Of a DNA stretch of 10,921 bases, positions 1 through 7,284 are shown one piece after another; positions within the stretch are counted from its first letter, which is position 1; each line of letters opens with the position of its first letter. A program made the translations under genes and the position numbers. The DNA comes from CBDATY01 sp965200445. Its GTDB lineage: Bacteria; Bacillota_I; Bacilli_A; Mycoplasmatales; Mycoplasmataceae. The notes beneath the pieces were generated by a model. It did not search any database, was not told the DNA's origin, and saw only the letters and a program-made list of their open reading frames with translations. The stretch is taken from positions 1 through 10,921 of the forward strand of contig CBDATY010000003.1 in the NCBI GenBank assembly GCA_965200445.1, written 5' to 3'.

Positions 1-204
1 CGATAGTGAAGCTGCTTTATATACAATTGATAGTTTCAGTGTTAAAGAGACCAAAATAAAAGTAGAAATACATAACTCAGATTGATCTTGGATTGAAAAG
101 TAAAAAATTTATTCGAAGAATCAATTTAAATTTAGTCTTTTTGGAAGGTACCATTGTCAGGTTAGGAACATATCTCTTTGAAGTATAAATTCATCTTTAC
201 TTAC

Positions 205-239
205 TTGTTGAAAAGACTATATTCAAGAGCCATGTAAAC
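205..239 (-). CDS. candidate small internal exon (35 nt)
   Basis: On the minus strand an acceptor-like AAAACAG precedes position 239, and a near-consensus donor (CAACAA then GTAAGTAA) follows position 205. If joined to the candidate exon ending at 485, phase is preserved and the frame reads FTWLLNIVFST, a hydrophobic run. Another frame contains an ATG at 233-231 reading MALEYSLFN, so this could instead be a first coding exon. A further acceptor-like site (TATATAAAG) at 15-16 would open an exon running off the window start at 14-1, also in a compatible phase. The donor is good; the acceptor has almost no pyrimidine tract. No protein family is recognised. Confidence 0.15.
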
Positions 240-484
240 CTGTTTTCTTATATTATTATTACCACGCAAGTATTACAAAGTGGAATATTTGAAATGTAAA
301 CTTGAACTGAAGCAAAGGAAATGCACATACAAATTCAGAAATATTTCAATTGCCAAAATACAAATTCACCACAACCAAACAATATAAAAAGTTCCAGTAG
401 GCAATATGTTGTAATTTTAATTAAGAAACTTATAAAGTAATAAATCATACAGGAAACACAAAAGAAATCATTTTCTCATCTTAC

Positions 485-628
485 AGAATCGGTATTTTCA
501 AAATCACTTTGCTATAGATCTGATGTATAAAATTGACGAGTTTCACAAGCCATTTACAACATTCGCATCTGTGTATGTCAGATATCTCGCCTTCAGCATG
601 GGTTTGTATATCCGATACAACCCGGTCA
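485..628 (-). CDS. candidate internal exon, Cys-rich segment, unknown protein
   Basis: A 144-nt minus-strand segment lies between an acceptor-like site (TTTGTACTATTTACAATACAAG, broken here as a TTTGTACTATTT tract then ACAATACAAG) and a donor (ATTCT then GTAAGATG). The open frame gives 47 whole codons, including SDIHRCECCKWLVKLVNF and QIYSKVILKIPI. The composition is less AT-rich than its surroundings and looks like protein: acidic N-terminal part, a CxCC cluster, then a hydrophobic/basic helix-like stretch. It starts with one base completing a codon and ends with two bases of the next. This matches the phase left by the candidate exon at 938-1058. I recognise no domain. It could be a real exon, a pseudogene piece or chance; the in-frame TAA falls only inside the donor. 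Confidence 0.33.
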
Positions 629-937
629 CTTGTATTGTAAATAGTACAAATCAAAATTGTTATCAAATCAAAGTCTCAAACTAATTTAAATTATTCTACT
701 CCATATAATGCCAGACAGTTTTACTTTTTCTCAGGAAAGACCTTATGTTCAACAAGGTAAATTTGGCATGTTAATTAAGAAGTCTGTAAAATTTGAAATT
801 GCATAGTATCAACTAAAAGCTTCATGTGACTTAAAACTTTTTCAAGTCGATGTAATACGAAGAACTCTGGTAAAGTATTTACTGTATCCAGGCATCAATA
901 GAAAACTTTTAAAATTAAAAATTGTAAGTACTTATAC

Positions 938-1058
938 TTATTATTGGCCAACATCTGTACTGCTTGTTTATCTAGAAAATCTGGCATACTGTCAATTTTT
1001 TTAGTCCAAGGAAACTTTTTTACTCTTAAATTCTTACATCCGCCACATCTTTTCTTTG
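938..1058 (-). CDS. candidate internal exon with CxxC, unknown protein
   Basis: This 121-nt minus-strand segment follows a good acceptor (GGCTCTTTTTATTAG) and ends at a donor-like AATAA/GTATAAGT. The frame reads KKRCGGCKNLRVKKFPW, then TKKIDSMPDFLDKQAVQM and LANN. It is lysine-rich with one CxxC pair, too little to assign a zinc-binding fold. It begins with the last two bases of a codon and ends with two bases of the next. That fits the first base of the candidate exon at 485-628, creating an Asn at the joint. The longer surrounding open frame (895-1092) begins at a TTG and runs through both splice-like sites, which supports an exon over a single-exon ORF. No homologue recognised. Confidence 0.33.
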
Positions 1059-1321
1059 CTAATAAAAAGAGCCCACAGAATTTATTTGGCAAGTTGTGGT
1101 TTTCTTTTTCATTTAAGATATGTAATTAATTGATAAAGTTAAAGAACAACTGCATCAGTTCATCTCAATTCCAAACAAGTTCCACTTTGTAAACAAAAGA
1201 CAATATGCTAGCTTATTTTGTCCTTAATAAGTAGTTCATCTTAAAGTTTGAAAGTCAACATTCTAGTACAAAATCACAAAGTCTGTATCTAAGATAAATT
1301 ACCAGTAGTATAAAATATTAC

Positions 1322-1420
1322 AAAGTATTTTTTTAACTTTAAAGGGTCCAATATAACATTGAGAACTATTGTGATTTTCAAATGAACTTTCCAAACTTTC
1401 AAATGAACACTCAAAGCCAG
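1322..1420 (-). CDS. candidate upstream exon, weak
   Basis: On the minus strand a pyrimidine-rich acceptor (CTCAATCATCTTTTGTTTAAG) ends at 1421. It opens a frame reading GFECSFESLESSF, ENHNSSQCYIGPFKVKK and so on, Ser/Glu-rich and coding-like. The stronger donor, ending the exon at 1303 (CTG/GTAATT), leaves the wrong phase for the next candidate exon at 1058. The weaker donor, ending it at 1322 (TTT/GTAATA), leaves the correct phase. That mismatch lowers confidence. A different frame over this interval is also open (1289-1516, ATG at 1516), rich in Leu, Tyr and Phe as AT-rich noncoding DNA often is; I consider it a shadow. Confidence 0.18.
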
Positions 1421-2370
1421 CTTAAACAAAAGATGATTGAGATAGTAAACCAGGAAATAACATAGGTGTTGTAATTTTTTATCAAAAATATGATATAGTG
1501 CATATAACAGAAACATTTCAATTAAAAAGTAGAAATATATTTCCTGTGGTTAGTTTTAATTGCTACATATATTGAAATTTTAGTATAATAATGGATGTTT
1601 TTGTTTCTGGCAAAGTCACCTCAATCTCCTTATGTTTAACCAACATTACAAAGTCAAATAATGACAAACACGAATGATTAAACACAAATTTATATTTTAA
1701 TGGGTAAAAATAAATATAGTCCAAATTAGTATAATCATGCATATAGGTCTAGTAGGGTACCAATTTTTAGAAACAGAATTGTGTTGTTTAGAGGCATAAC
1801 ATATAAAATTGCTAGATTTGATATTTCAGTTTTTTAAGAAAGCCTTTTGTATGTGTTTTCATGAACTCTTGGGCCATAATTCAATTGATTTGAACCAAAT
1901 AAGATTCTAACTTTCTTTTAAAACACAGTTCATCATTATTTGACTTTTTCTAAGATTAAAATGCTTCTGGAGCACATGAGATTCCACGGTATGTGTACCC
2001 CATGTCCAAAATTATACCGTCCCAAATTGTCCCATATTCAATATTGTACATGCAATATTCCAATACCTTTAACAATTTCATTTTTCATAATCTGCCAGTT
2101 GTTGAGAGGAGGTTAAGCATTTTGTCGATCTACAAACAAATTTCAAAGAATTCTATTGAAGATAGATAACTGAAATGGTAAACAAACTGCAAAGGATAAC
2201 AATGCAAGTGGTTGTGTAAAAACTAAAGACCACGTAAAGTCCGCCATTCTGTACAGTGTTTGGATTTGACAGTTTGAATTTTAATTGCCTCAAGAAAAGT
2301 CTAAAAGGCATTAAAAACATAACATTCCTTGTTCTTTTTTAACATCCCGACCTTGCACGACTCCCACATC

Positions 2371-2519
2371 CTGCTCCGTCTCCTCCTATCCACCTCCCAC
2401 CCTCAAGGCCCTGTCACACGGTGCAATTTTTCTTGCACTTGTAACTGCTCCGTCTCCTTCTCTATCCACCTCTTACCCTTAAGGCCCTGTCACACGGTGC
2501 ACTTTTCCTTGCATTCACC
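2371..2519 (+). repeat. two-copy tandem duplication (74/76 bp) containing a transposon end
   Basis: The phrase CTGCTCCGTCTCC begins at 2371 and again at 2445. Both copies continue through a pyrimidine-rich tract (TATCCACCTC), then AAGGCCCTGTCACACGGTGC, then a CTTGCA motif. The unit is therefore an outside flank plus the left terminal repeat of the transposon at 2482-2910. Copy 1 is bordered by TCA and has no matching right end; copy 2 is bordered by TTA and is the paired end. The sequence shows a duplicated element end, probably by unequal exchange or replication slippage after insertion. The frame over 2329-2523 begins at TTG and simply reads through this repeat. Confidence 0.85.
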
Positions 2520-2910
2520 GTAGCAAAAAAGATGGCGACATGTCGATTTTACCAGAATGCATTGCAGGTATCAAGAAAGAATACGTGGGAAAAGATGACA
2601 AGAAACAAAGCTACTGGATTGAAATTTTAACACAAGTGTGAAAATAACCTATTGTCTTCTGTCTGTTCTTTAAAAGACGTTAATTTGCCTTTTTAAACAA
2701 TTTCAGACTGCCATGCACTCTGGTAAAATCGACATTTGCCATCTTTTTTGCTACAGGGAAAATCTACTCTTAAGTAAATTTGTGACAAATGTTTGGTACG
2801 TTAAAAAACCCCAGCAAACTGTGATGGAAACTTGCATTTGCCAATTTTACATCTCCCAATAGTAGAATTGCATTTCAAGTTGCAAGAAAAATTGCATTGT
2901 GACAGGACCT
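2482..2910. mobile_element. MITE-like non-autonomous DNA transposon with TTA target duplication
   Basis: The left end starts AGGCCCTGTCACACGGTGCA at 2482. The reverse complement of the right end starts AGGTCCTGTCACAATGCA at 2910, and both continue with a TTTT.CTTGCA motif, giving terminal inverted repeats of about 30 bp. TTA sits immediately outside both ends (2479-2481 and 2911-2913), a 3-bp target duplication. The element is 429 bp and has no ORF, so it cannot encode a transposase. TTA/TAA duplications are typical of PIF/Harbinger elements; that assignment rests on duplication length only, as I do not recognise the terminal motif. If the minus-strand gene model is right, it sits in an intron. 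Confidence 0.8.
2520..2754. repeat. internal long inverted repeat of the MITE
   Basis: The arms are 2520-2563 and 2711-2754. Each reads GTAGCAAAAAAGATGGC, then a short variable part, then ATGTCGATTTTACCAGA, with one arm reverse-complemented. They enclose about 147 bp of unrelated AT-rich DNA. The left arm lies directly inside the left terminal repeat, whereas about 125 bp separates the right arm from the right terminal repeat. The element is thus asymmetric: either one side lost sequence or a smaller hairpin element nested in a larger one. The left arm contains a 10-bp palindrome CGACATGTCG at 2536-2545. Confidence 0.8.
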
Positions 2911-2913
2911 TTA

Positions 2914-3400
2914 TTCTCCAGTGTTCCCGCCAACCTGCTCCCACCATTAGATGGAAAGTCCTTTTTTCACTACATTTTAGTAATTAGGCTACCCCCCTCC
3001 TCTCACAAGTCTGTAATCGCCTGACGAAATCAATTGGTCGACAGTCCAAGGCATGTTTTGTAATCGAAATTCACAAAATTAAAATTAAATTGCCTTTTTT
3101 CAATAAATTTGAACCAGAACCAACTCTACACATAGAACTGTCTCAGCATACTTTCTTCGACAATCTCAACAATTCAAGACCTCATTCAGTTTCTATAGCG
3201 GATTTCATGGTATTATTATCGAACCAACTTCAACTGAAAACGGTAGCCTTAATCTTACATGCGACCATAGCCATGCTTGGAAAGCACAAACTTACAATAC
3301 TCGAAAATTGTACTTATTTCCAGTCTGATCTCTCAAAAATCGATCTCTATGCACAATCTAAGTACTTTGCTACAAATAATGATAGAAAATAAAGCATATT
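2914..3400. other. unique DNA without a supportable gene
   Basis: The only long frame (3090-3392, + strand, 100 codons) opens at TTG, and its first ATG is more than a third of the way in. The product contains HIELSQHTFFDNLNNS and KTVALILHATIAMLGKH and is not a family I recognise. A weak acceptor-like CCAG near 3117 would let it be a plus-strand exon, but no convincing donor follows. I leave it uncalled. A minus-strand donor-like site (TTTTAAG/GTAATATG) lies at 3403/3402 and is discussed with the small ORF at 3464-3565. Confidence 0.4.
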
Positions 3401-3463
3401 ACCTTAAAACAAAGTTAGGATGCATGAAAATTTAGAGGACTTTCAAGGAGCAAAATCTTCGAG

Positions 3464-3565
3464 CTAGAGAAAAATTTTGAAAAAATAGTATTCGGAAAAT
3501 CTTCGAGCAGCGTCGGAAACCGACGAATTCCGAGGAACGCCGAAACTACCACTTTGTGTCGACAT
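3464..3565 (-). CDS. 33-codon ATG ORF, possible first exon or upstream ORF
   Basis: The minus strand has an ATG at 3565 with A at -3 (GGAGCATGTCG). It opens a 33-codon frame ending in TAG at 3464. The peptide starts MSTQSGSFGVPRNSSVS and continues DAARRFSEYYFFKIFL: a Ser-rich, low-complexity beginning like many animal N-termini, then an aromatic tail. A TATA-like box lies about 55 bp upstream. Downstream, after the stop, is a good donor (AAG/GTAATATG) at 3403/3402. The first exon may therefore be mostly untranslated and this an upstream ORF, or a weaker donor inside the frame may be used. The candidate exons at 1420-205 lie downstream on the same strand. No homologue recognised. Confidence 0.25.
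   Translation of the reverse strand: MSTQSGSFGVPRNSSVSDAARRFSEYYFFKIFL
3511..3525. repeat. small perfect hairpin
   Basis: CGTCGG and CCGACG form a 6-bp stem around AAA. It lies inside the candidate 33-codon ORF and is flanked by two copies of AAAATCTTCGAG (near 3453 and 3497). No function is evident. Confidence 0.5.
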
Positions 3566-3617
3566 GCTCCGAGCAAGTTCCTTGTTCCTGATTCAGAAGA
3601 AGCTGTATCACAGATCA

Positions 3618-3681
3618 GATATATACAGATAGGGAACTCGCACTCAATAACCTCAATTTTTGTGTCCCCGTGCTCACGTCA
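3618..3681 (-). promoter_or_regulatory. possible minus-strand core promoter
   Basis: Read on the minus strand, GTATATATC at 3626-3618 resembles a TATA box and would place initiation near 3590, about 25 bp before the ATG at 3565. A TGACGTG (3681-3675), similar to a CREB/ATF half-site, lies about 50 bp further upstream. The surrounding 3480-4140 is richer in CpG than the DNA on either side, as expected near a 5' end. Short motifs like these arise by chance, so this rests mainly on correct order and spacing. Confidence 0.25.
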
Positions 3682-3689
3682 TTCCACGC

Positions 3690-4076
3690 GCCACGCAAAT
3701 TGCTCTGGCAAGTGTCGTTCGTCGTGTTTTCAGTCAAAAGCATAGGAAAAACGCCGTTCGAAAGTACAAAAATGAATATTTTTGCGAAGTTCCTTCACCG
3801 ATCTTCATTTTGTATGTACGTAGATATTTCAGTAGAATTTGCGTTTGATTCTTGTGTAGAAATTTCTAAATTTCCTTAAAAGTAGGAATAAACCAGAAAA
3901 TGACGGAAACACGCTCTCAAAACTTCACCGCGACACATCGCTGGAATTTGTCGTTTTAAAGCATTTTGCATGAGAATCTTTGCACGTAAAACCTTCTTGC
4001 GGTTTAGATGTTCTAGCATGCACGTTTAAATGCGTGTTTTGTTGACACATTTCGCTAGAAATTGAGTTTAAACGCC
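3690..4076. other. CpG-containing unique DNA, no gene called
   Basis: The overlapping plus-strand frames here (3554-3745, 3660-3848, 3670-3879) differ in phase, are short, and some open at non-ATG codons. None has a recognisable product. The stretch contains scattered CpG and could be the upstream part of a minus-strand promoter. I see no further repeat or RNA. Confidence 0.4.
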
Positions 4077-4147
4077 GTGTTTAGGTCGGCTCACGCGGTT
4101 TGTGCCAGCGGTATCACCCATGAGCGCTGCACCGACTTCTGACACCG
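4077..4147 (+). ncRNA. nested stem-loop, possible retroposed small-RNA 3' end
   Basis: Three stems nest: GTGT (4077-4080) with ACAC (4142-4145); GGTCGG (4084-4089) with CCGACT (4132-4137); CTCA (4090-4093) with TGAG (4121-4124). An inner loop, GTGCCAGCGGTATCAC, can also fold. The sequence ends in CACCG directly before A27. GGCTCACGCGG resembles a Pol III A-box, but I find no acceptable B-box. A structured GC-rich sequence ending in poly(A) is what a SINE or retroposed RNA 3' end looks like. No exact flanking target duplication is visible. The structure is seen; the RNA origin is inferred. Confidence 0.3.
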
Positions 4148-4174
4148 AAAAAAAAAAAAAAAAAAAAAAAAAAA
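4148..4174 (+). repeat. A27 homopolymer
   Basis: A run of 27 A immediately follows the nested stem-loop. It may be a retroposon tail or a plain microsatellite. Its exact length is prone to sequencing error. Confidence 0.9.
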
Positions 4175-4185
4175 CAGAAACGGGG

Positions 4186-4233
4186 CGAATTTAAAACTCC
4201 GCCTCGCCCACGGCAGGCGGAGTAAAAAATTCG
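4186..4233. repeat. strong hairpin (19-nt arms, 10-nt loop)
   Basis: CGAATTT.AAA.ACTCCGCCT (4186-4204) faces its reverse complement at 4215-4233. There are 16 paired positions of 19, the three unpaired being an A-rich internal bulge. The 9-bp GC-rich inner stem is perfect. A/T runs follow the stem on both sides, so from either strand it looks like a rho-independent terminator; in a eukaryotic setting a palindromic repeat or tiny MITE is more likely. No target duplication is clear. Confidence 0.75.
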
Positions 4234-4534
4234 TCACAATTTGACAATTACTTCTTTTTATCATACAGTCTGATAATGAAAAATTTTTATTTCCTTGTTA
4301 ACCGCACTGGCAAAATTTTTGGTAAATGGAGAAAATAAAAGTTCTAAAAAACCATCGAAAAAAATTGAACAGAAAACCGTGCTCAAAATGCTATAGTTTT
4401 TCTTAACGGTGGGAGCCATCTTTTTTGGCGAAAAAACCCCAAATAAATAATTGAAAAGAATTACGCTCTACCACTTACATTAGGGCTATTGAAAAGCGTC
4501 ATAAGAGATTGTACGCCAGCGTAATCAATTTAAA
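4234..4534. other. AT-rich unique DNA, nothing called
   Basis: No ORF, repeat array or RNA is visible. A 13-mer GCCATCTTTTTTG (4415-4427) also occurs in the right inner arm of the MITE at 2738-2750, but the similarity does not extend. Confidence 0.5.
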
Positions 4535-5120
4535 TTAAAAGGTTCCAAAAGGTGTCAGGAATTCTGCTACCTTCGAAGGATTAGCCTTGGAAATGTATAA
4601 CGATGGTAAAAAGGACCGGGGTATTGTAATAAAAGTTTGCACACGGATGGCGCGCACGGGTGGCTTCGCACAATTGGCCTCGACAGCCCACCAAATGCGG
4701 TTGCCTTTCGACAACGACGTCGAGTTGACTGCCTCAACCGTCTGTATCGTAACTCCACCACCTCTGGTTCGAAATATAGGGGAGGGTAGAAGCGGCCCCC
4801 AGACCGCAAGTGCTAAAACCCTGTATCTTCGAACCAGACCATCAAGATATAGTATCACCGATTTGTATATTTATACCTCATGCTCTGCTGTTGCAGTGAT
4901 TGTGGTTGAGTTACGACCGGGTAGGCACTATTGCCATGCGCACATGCATCCATGTAAGGATGCTGTTATTAACGTGCTGTATAAGTTTTATCATAAACAT
5001 CAAAATATAATTTGCGTGATCATTTATGCAATCAGTGAACGACATTTCCATTTATTTAATACTTATCGTGTCTGTAGTGCCTCAGCAATAATGTTGTTCT
5101 TCGACATTAGATTTAAATAG
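4535..5120. other. GC-richer block open on both strands; product not recognised
   Basis: A plus frame (4587-5120) opens at TTG with an ATG two codons later (4593), giving about 175 residues. Minus frames (4535-4858 and 4567-4809) overlap it. Their openness fits the higher GC and CpG of about 4560-4860, where chance stops are rarer. The plus product has Ala/Thr/Pro-rich and Tyr/Ile-rich parts with no recognised motif. The longer minus frame starts at GTG. Neither has a visible promoter or convincing splice sites. An AATAAA occurs downstream on the plus strand near 5394, which is weak support. The abrupt GC rise suggests an inserted or selected sequence, possibly an old element fragment. Confidence 0.3.
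4763..4839. repeat. inverted repeat TCTGGTTCGAA with 15-nt arms
   Basis: TCTGGTTCGAAATATA starts at 4763, and its near reverse complement TATCTTCGAACCAGA is at 4825-4839, around a 47-nt GC-rich loop. Only one or two arm positions differ. GGTTCGAA resembles a tRNA B-box core in both directions, but no matching A-box or cloverleaf is present. Confidence 0.6.
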
Positions 5121-5555
5121 TGATCTGTTTAGTTCAATGATATATATTGAACGCCTAAATCATTGGGTCATTAAATTTGGAAATGTATGTTTGATCAGAA
5201 TTTCGAGGTCTTCTCCGAGCGATAAGGGAATTAAGGCTGATTTCAACACACATTTATTTTTCAAATGTTCTACTTACAAAAATATGGGCTTTTAAAATTC
5301 GTAGCACCAGAAACCTACCGTATGCTCAAGTTGTGATCTTATCGATTTTTATTATTTGTGATATTGCAAAAGACTCAATTGGATTTATTTGGGAATAAAT
5401 TTGTACATACATTTAAAAATGTAATTACACTCAAAGCAACTTCAAGATCTTCCTCGACAGAATATGATTAAATATTATTCGATGAAATGCGAACAAAAGC
5501 TCGCGAATGGGTTCAAATAACTTTGAATTAATCTAGCGTGTATATTTATAATAAT
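5121..5555. other. AT-rich unique DNA, nothing called
   Basis: No ORF, array or structured RNA is visible. An AATAAA lies near 5394 and short AT palindromes are frequent, as expected from composition. Confidence 0.5.
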
Positions 5556-5585
5556 TCTTACCCCAGACAAAAACCTATGGGGTTT

Positions 5586-5677
5586 GTGACAAGGGCAAGA
5601 TTTGACCAAAAACTCGTTGACTTGAGACATTTTGCATTGGCCACTAGACTACATGATCGCTATCACGCCCTTGCCAC
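5586..5677 (-). ncRNA. degenerate tRNA-like Pol III element bounded by inverted arms
   Basis: On the minus strand TAGTCTAGTGGCC (5651-5639) matches the Pol III A-box pattern and resembles a tRNA-Glu D-arm. GGTCAAATC (5607-5599) follows about 33 nt later and resembles a degenerate B-box. The ends GTGGCAAGGGC (5677-5667) and GCCCTTGTCAC (5596-5586) are complementary at 10 of 11 positions. TTTTT tracts lie just after, near 5573, followed by a small ACCCCA/TGGGGT hairpin (5560-5583). No proper acceptor or T stem forms, so it is not a functional tRNA. A tRNA-derived SINE head or tRNA relic is likely. It ends 10 bp before the satellite begins. Confidence 0.4.
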
Positions 5678-7284
5678 TTAAATTGTTTAATCCAGGCAGA
5701 TTAAGGGGTAAATCCGGTCGGATTTAAGGTTAATCTAGCTGGATTAAGGGTTAATCAAGCCAGATTAAGGGGTAAATCCGGTGGGATTTAAGGTTAATCC
5801 AGCCGGATTAAGGCGTAAATTCGGTCGGATTTAAGGTTAATCCAGCCAGATTAATGGTAAATCTGGTCGGATTTAAGGTTAATCCAGCTGGATTAAGGGT
5901 TAATCCAGCCAGATTAAGGGGTAAATCCAGTGGGATTTAAGGTTAATCAAGCTGGATTAAGGGTTAATCCAGCCAGATTAAGGGCGTAAATCTGGTCGGA
6001 TTTAAGGTTAATCCAGCTGGATTAACGGTTTATCCAGCCAGATTAAGGGGTAAATCTGTGGGATTTAAGGTTAATCCAGCCGGATTAAGGGGTAAATCCA
6101 GTCGGATTTAAGGTTAATCCGTCCGGATTAAAGGGTAAATCTGGTCGAATTTAAGGTTAATCCAGCTGGATTAAGGGTTAATCCAGCAAGACTAAGGGGT
6201 AAATCCGGTCGGATTTAAGGTTAATCCAGCTGGATTAAGGGTTAATCCAGCAAGATTAAGAGGTGAATCCAGTCGGATTTAAGGTTAATCCAGCTGGATT
6301 AAGGGTTAATCCAGCCAGACTAAGGGGTAAATTCGGTCGGATTTAAGGTTAATCCAGCATGATTAAGGGTTAATCCAGCAAGATTAAGACGTAAATCCGG
6401 TCGGATTCAAGGTTAATCCAGCTGGATTAAAGGTTAATCCCGCAAGATTAAGAGGTAAATCCGGACAGATTTAAGGTTAATCCAGCTTGATTAAGGGTTA
6501 ATCCAGCCAGATTAATGGGTAAATCCGGTCAGATTTAAGGTTCATCCAGCTGGATTAAGGTTAATCCAGCAAGATTAAGAGGTAAATCCGGTCCGATTTA
6601 AGGTTAATCCAGCTGGATTAAGGGTTAATCCAGCCAGATTAAGGGGTAAATCCAGTCGGATTTAAAGCTAATCCAGCTGGATTGAGGGTTAATCAAGCCA
6701 GACTAAGGGGTAAATCCGGTCGGATTTAAGGTTAATCTAGCTGGATTAAGGGTTAATCCAGCAAGACTAAGGGGTAAATCCGGTGGGATTTAAGGTTAAT
6801 CCGGCCGGATTAAACGGTAAATCTGGTCGAATTTAAGGTTAATCCAGCTTGATTAAGGGTTAATCCAGCCAGATTAAGGGGTAAATCTGGTCGGATTTAA
6901 GGTTAATCCAGCTGGATTAAGGGTTAATCCAGCCAGACTAAGGGGTAAATCCGGTCGGATTTTAAGGTTAATCCAGCTGGATTAAGGGTTAATCAAGCAA
7001 GACTAAGGGGTAAATCCGGTGGGATTTAAGGTTAATCCAGCTGGATTAAGGGCTAATCCAGCAAGATTAAGGGGTAAATCCGGACGGATTTAAGGTTAAT
7101 CTAGCTGGATTAAGGGTTAATCCAGCAAGATTAAGGGGTAAATCCGGTGGGATTTAAGGTTAATCCAGCCGGATTAAGGGGTAAATCCGGTCAGATTTAA
7201 GGTTAACCGGGCCGGATTAAAGGGTAAATCTGGTCGGATTTAAGGTTAACCCAGCTGGATTAAGGGTTAATCCAGCAAGATAAA

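Larger units (their letters stand above)
1..2370. other. AT-rich unique DNA, probable intron/intergenic
   Basis: This stretch is AT-rich, with long frames broken by stops on both strands. Apart from the candidate minus-strand exons listed separately, I find no supportable gene. Small features include a direct repeat of TTTCAAATGAAC near 1377 and 1398 and a 7-bp inverted repeat, CAATATT at 2053-2059 against AATATTG at 2040-2046. Decayed dispersed-repeat phrases lie near 1872 (GGGCCATAATTC) and 1970 (GAGCACATGAGAT). The long frames at 895-1092 and 944-1129 open only at TTG, which is not a normal start in nuclear genes, so they are not independent ORFs. The composition suits introns or intergenic DNA of an animal genome. 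Confidence 0.6.

Noticed and set aside
938..1058. CXXC-type zinc-finger domain
   Set aside because: A single CxxC pair (RCGGCKN) is present without the further cysteines that define that family.
1289..1516. 75-codon minus-strand ORF as a gene
   Set aside because: The peptide is the Leu/Tyr/Phe/Lys mix expected from AT-rich DNA, and a better coding-like reading of the same interval lies in another frame.
2329..2523. 64-codon plus-strand ORF
   Set aside because: It starts at TTG and reads through a tandem duplication and a transposon terminal repeat.
3090..3392. 100-codon plus-strand ORF as a gene
   Set aside because: It opens at TTG, its first ATG is far inside, and it has no recognised family or convincing splice sites.
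4186..4233. Bacterial rho-independent terminator
   Set aside because: The stem and T-run fit formally, but there is no bacterial gene before it and the window is eukaryotic.
4415..4427. Second copy of the MITE arm
   Set aside because: Only a 13-mer (GCCATCTTTTTTG) is shared with 2738-2750; similarity stops on both sides.
4587..5120. 177-codon plus-strand ORF as a gene
   Set aside because: Overlapping minus frames are equally open in the GC-rich part, the listed start is TTG, and the product has no recognisable motif. Kept only as an open block.
5586..5677. Functional tRNA-Glu gene
   Set aside because: Only A-box and weak B-box similarity is present; acceptor and T stems do not pair and no clear anticodon arm forms.
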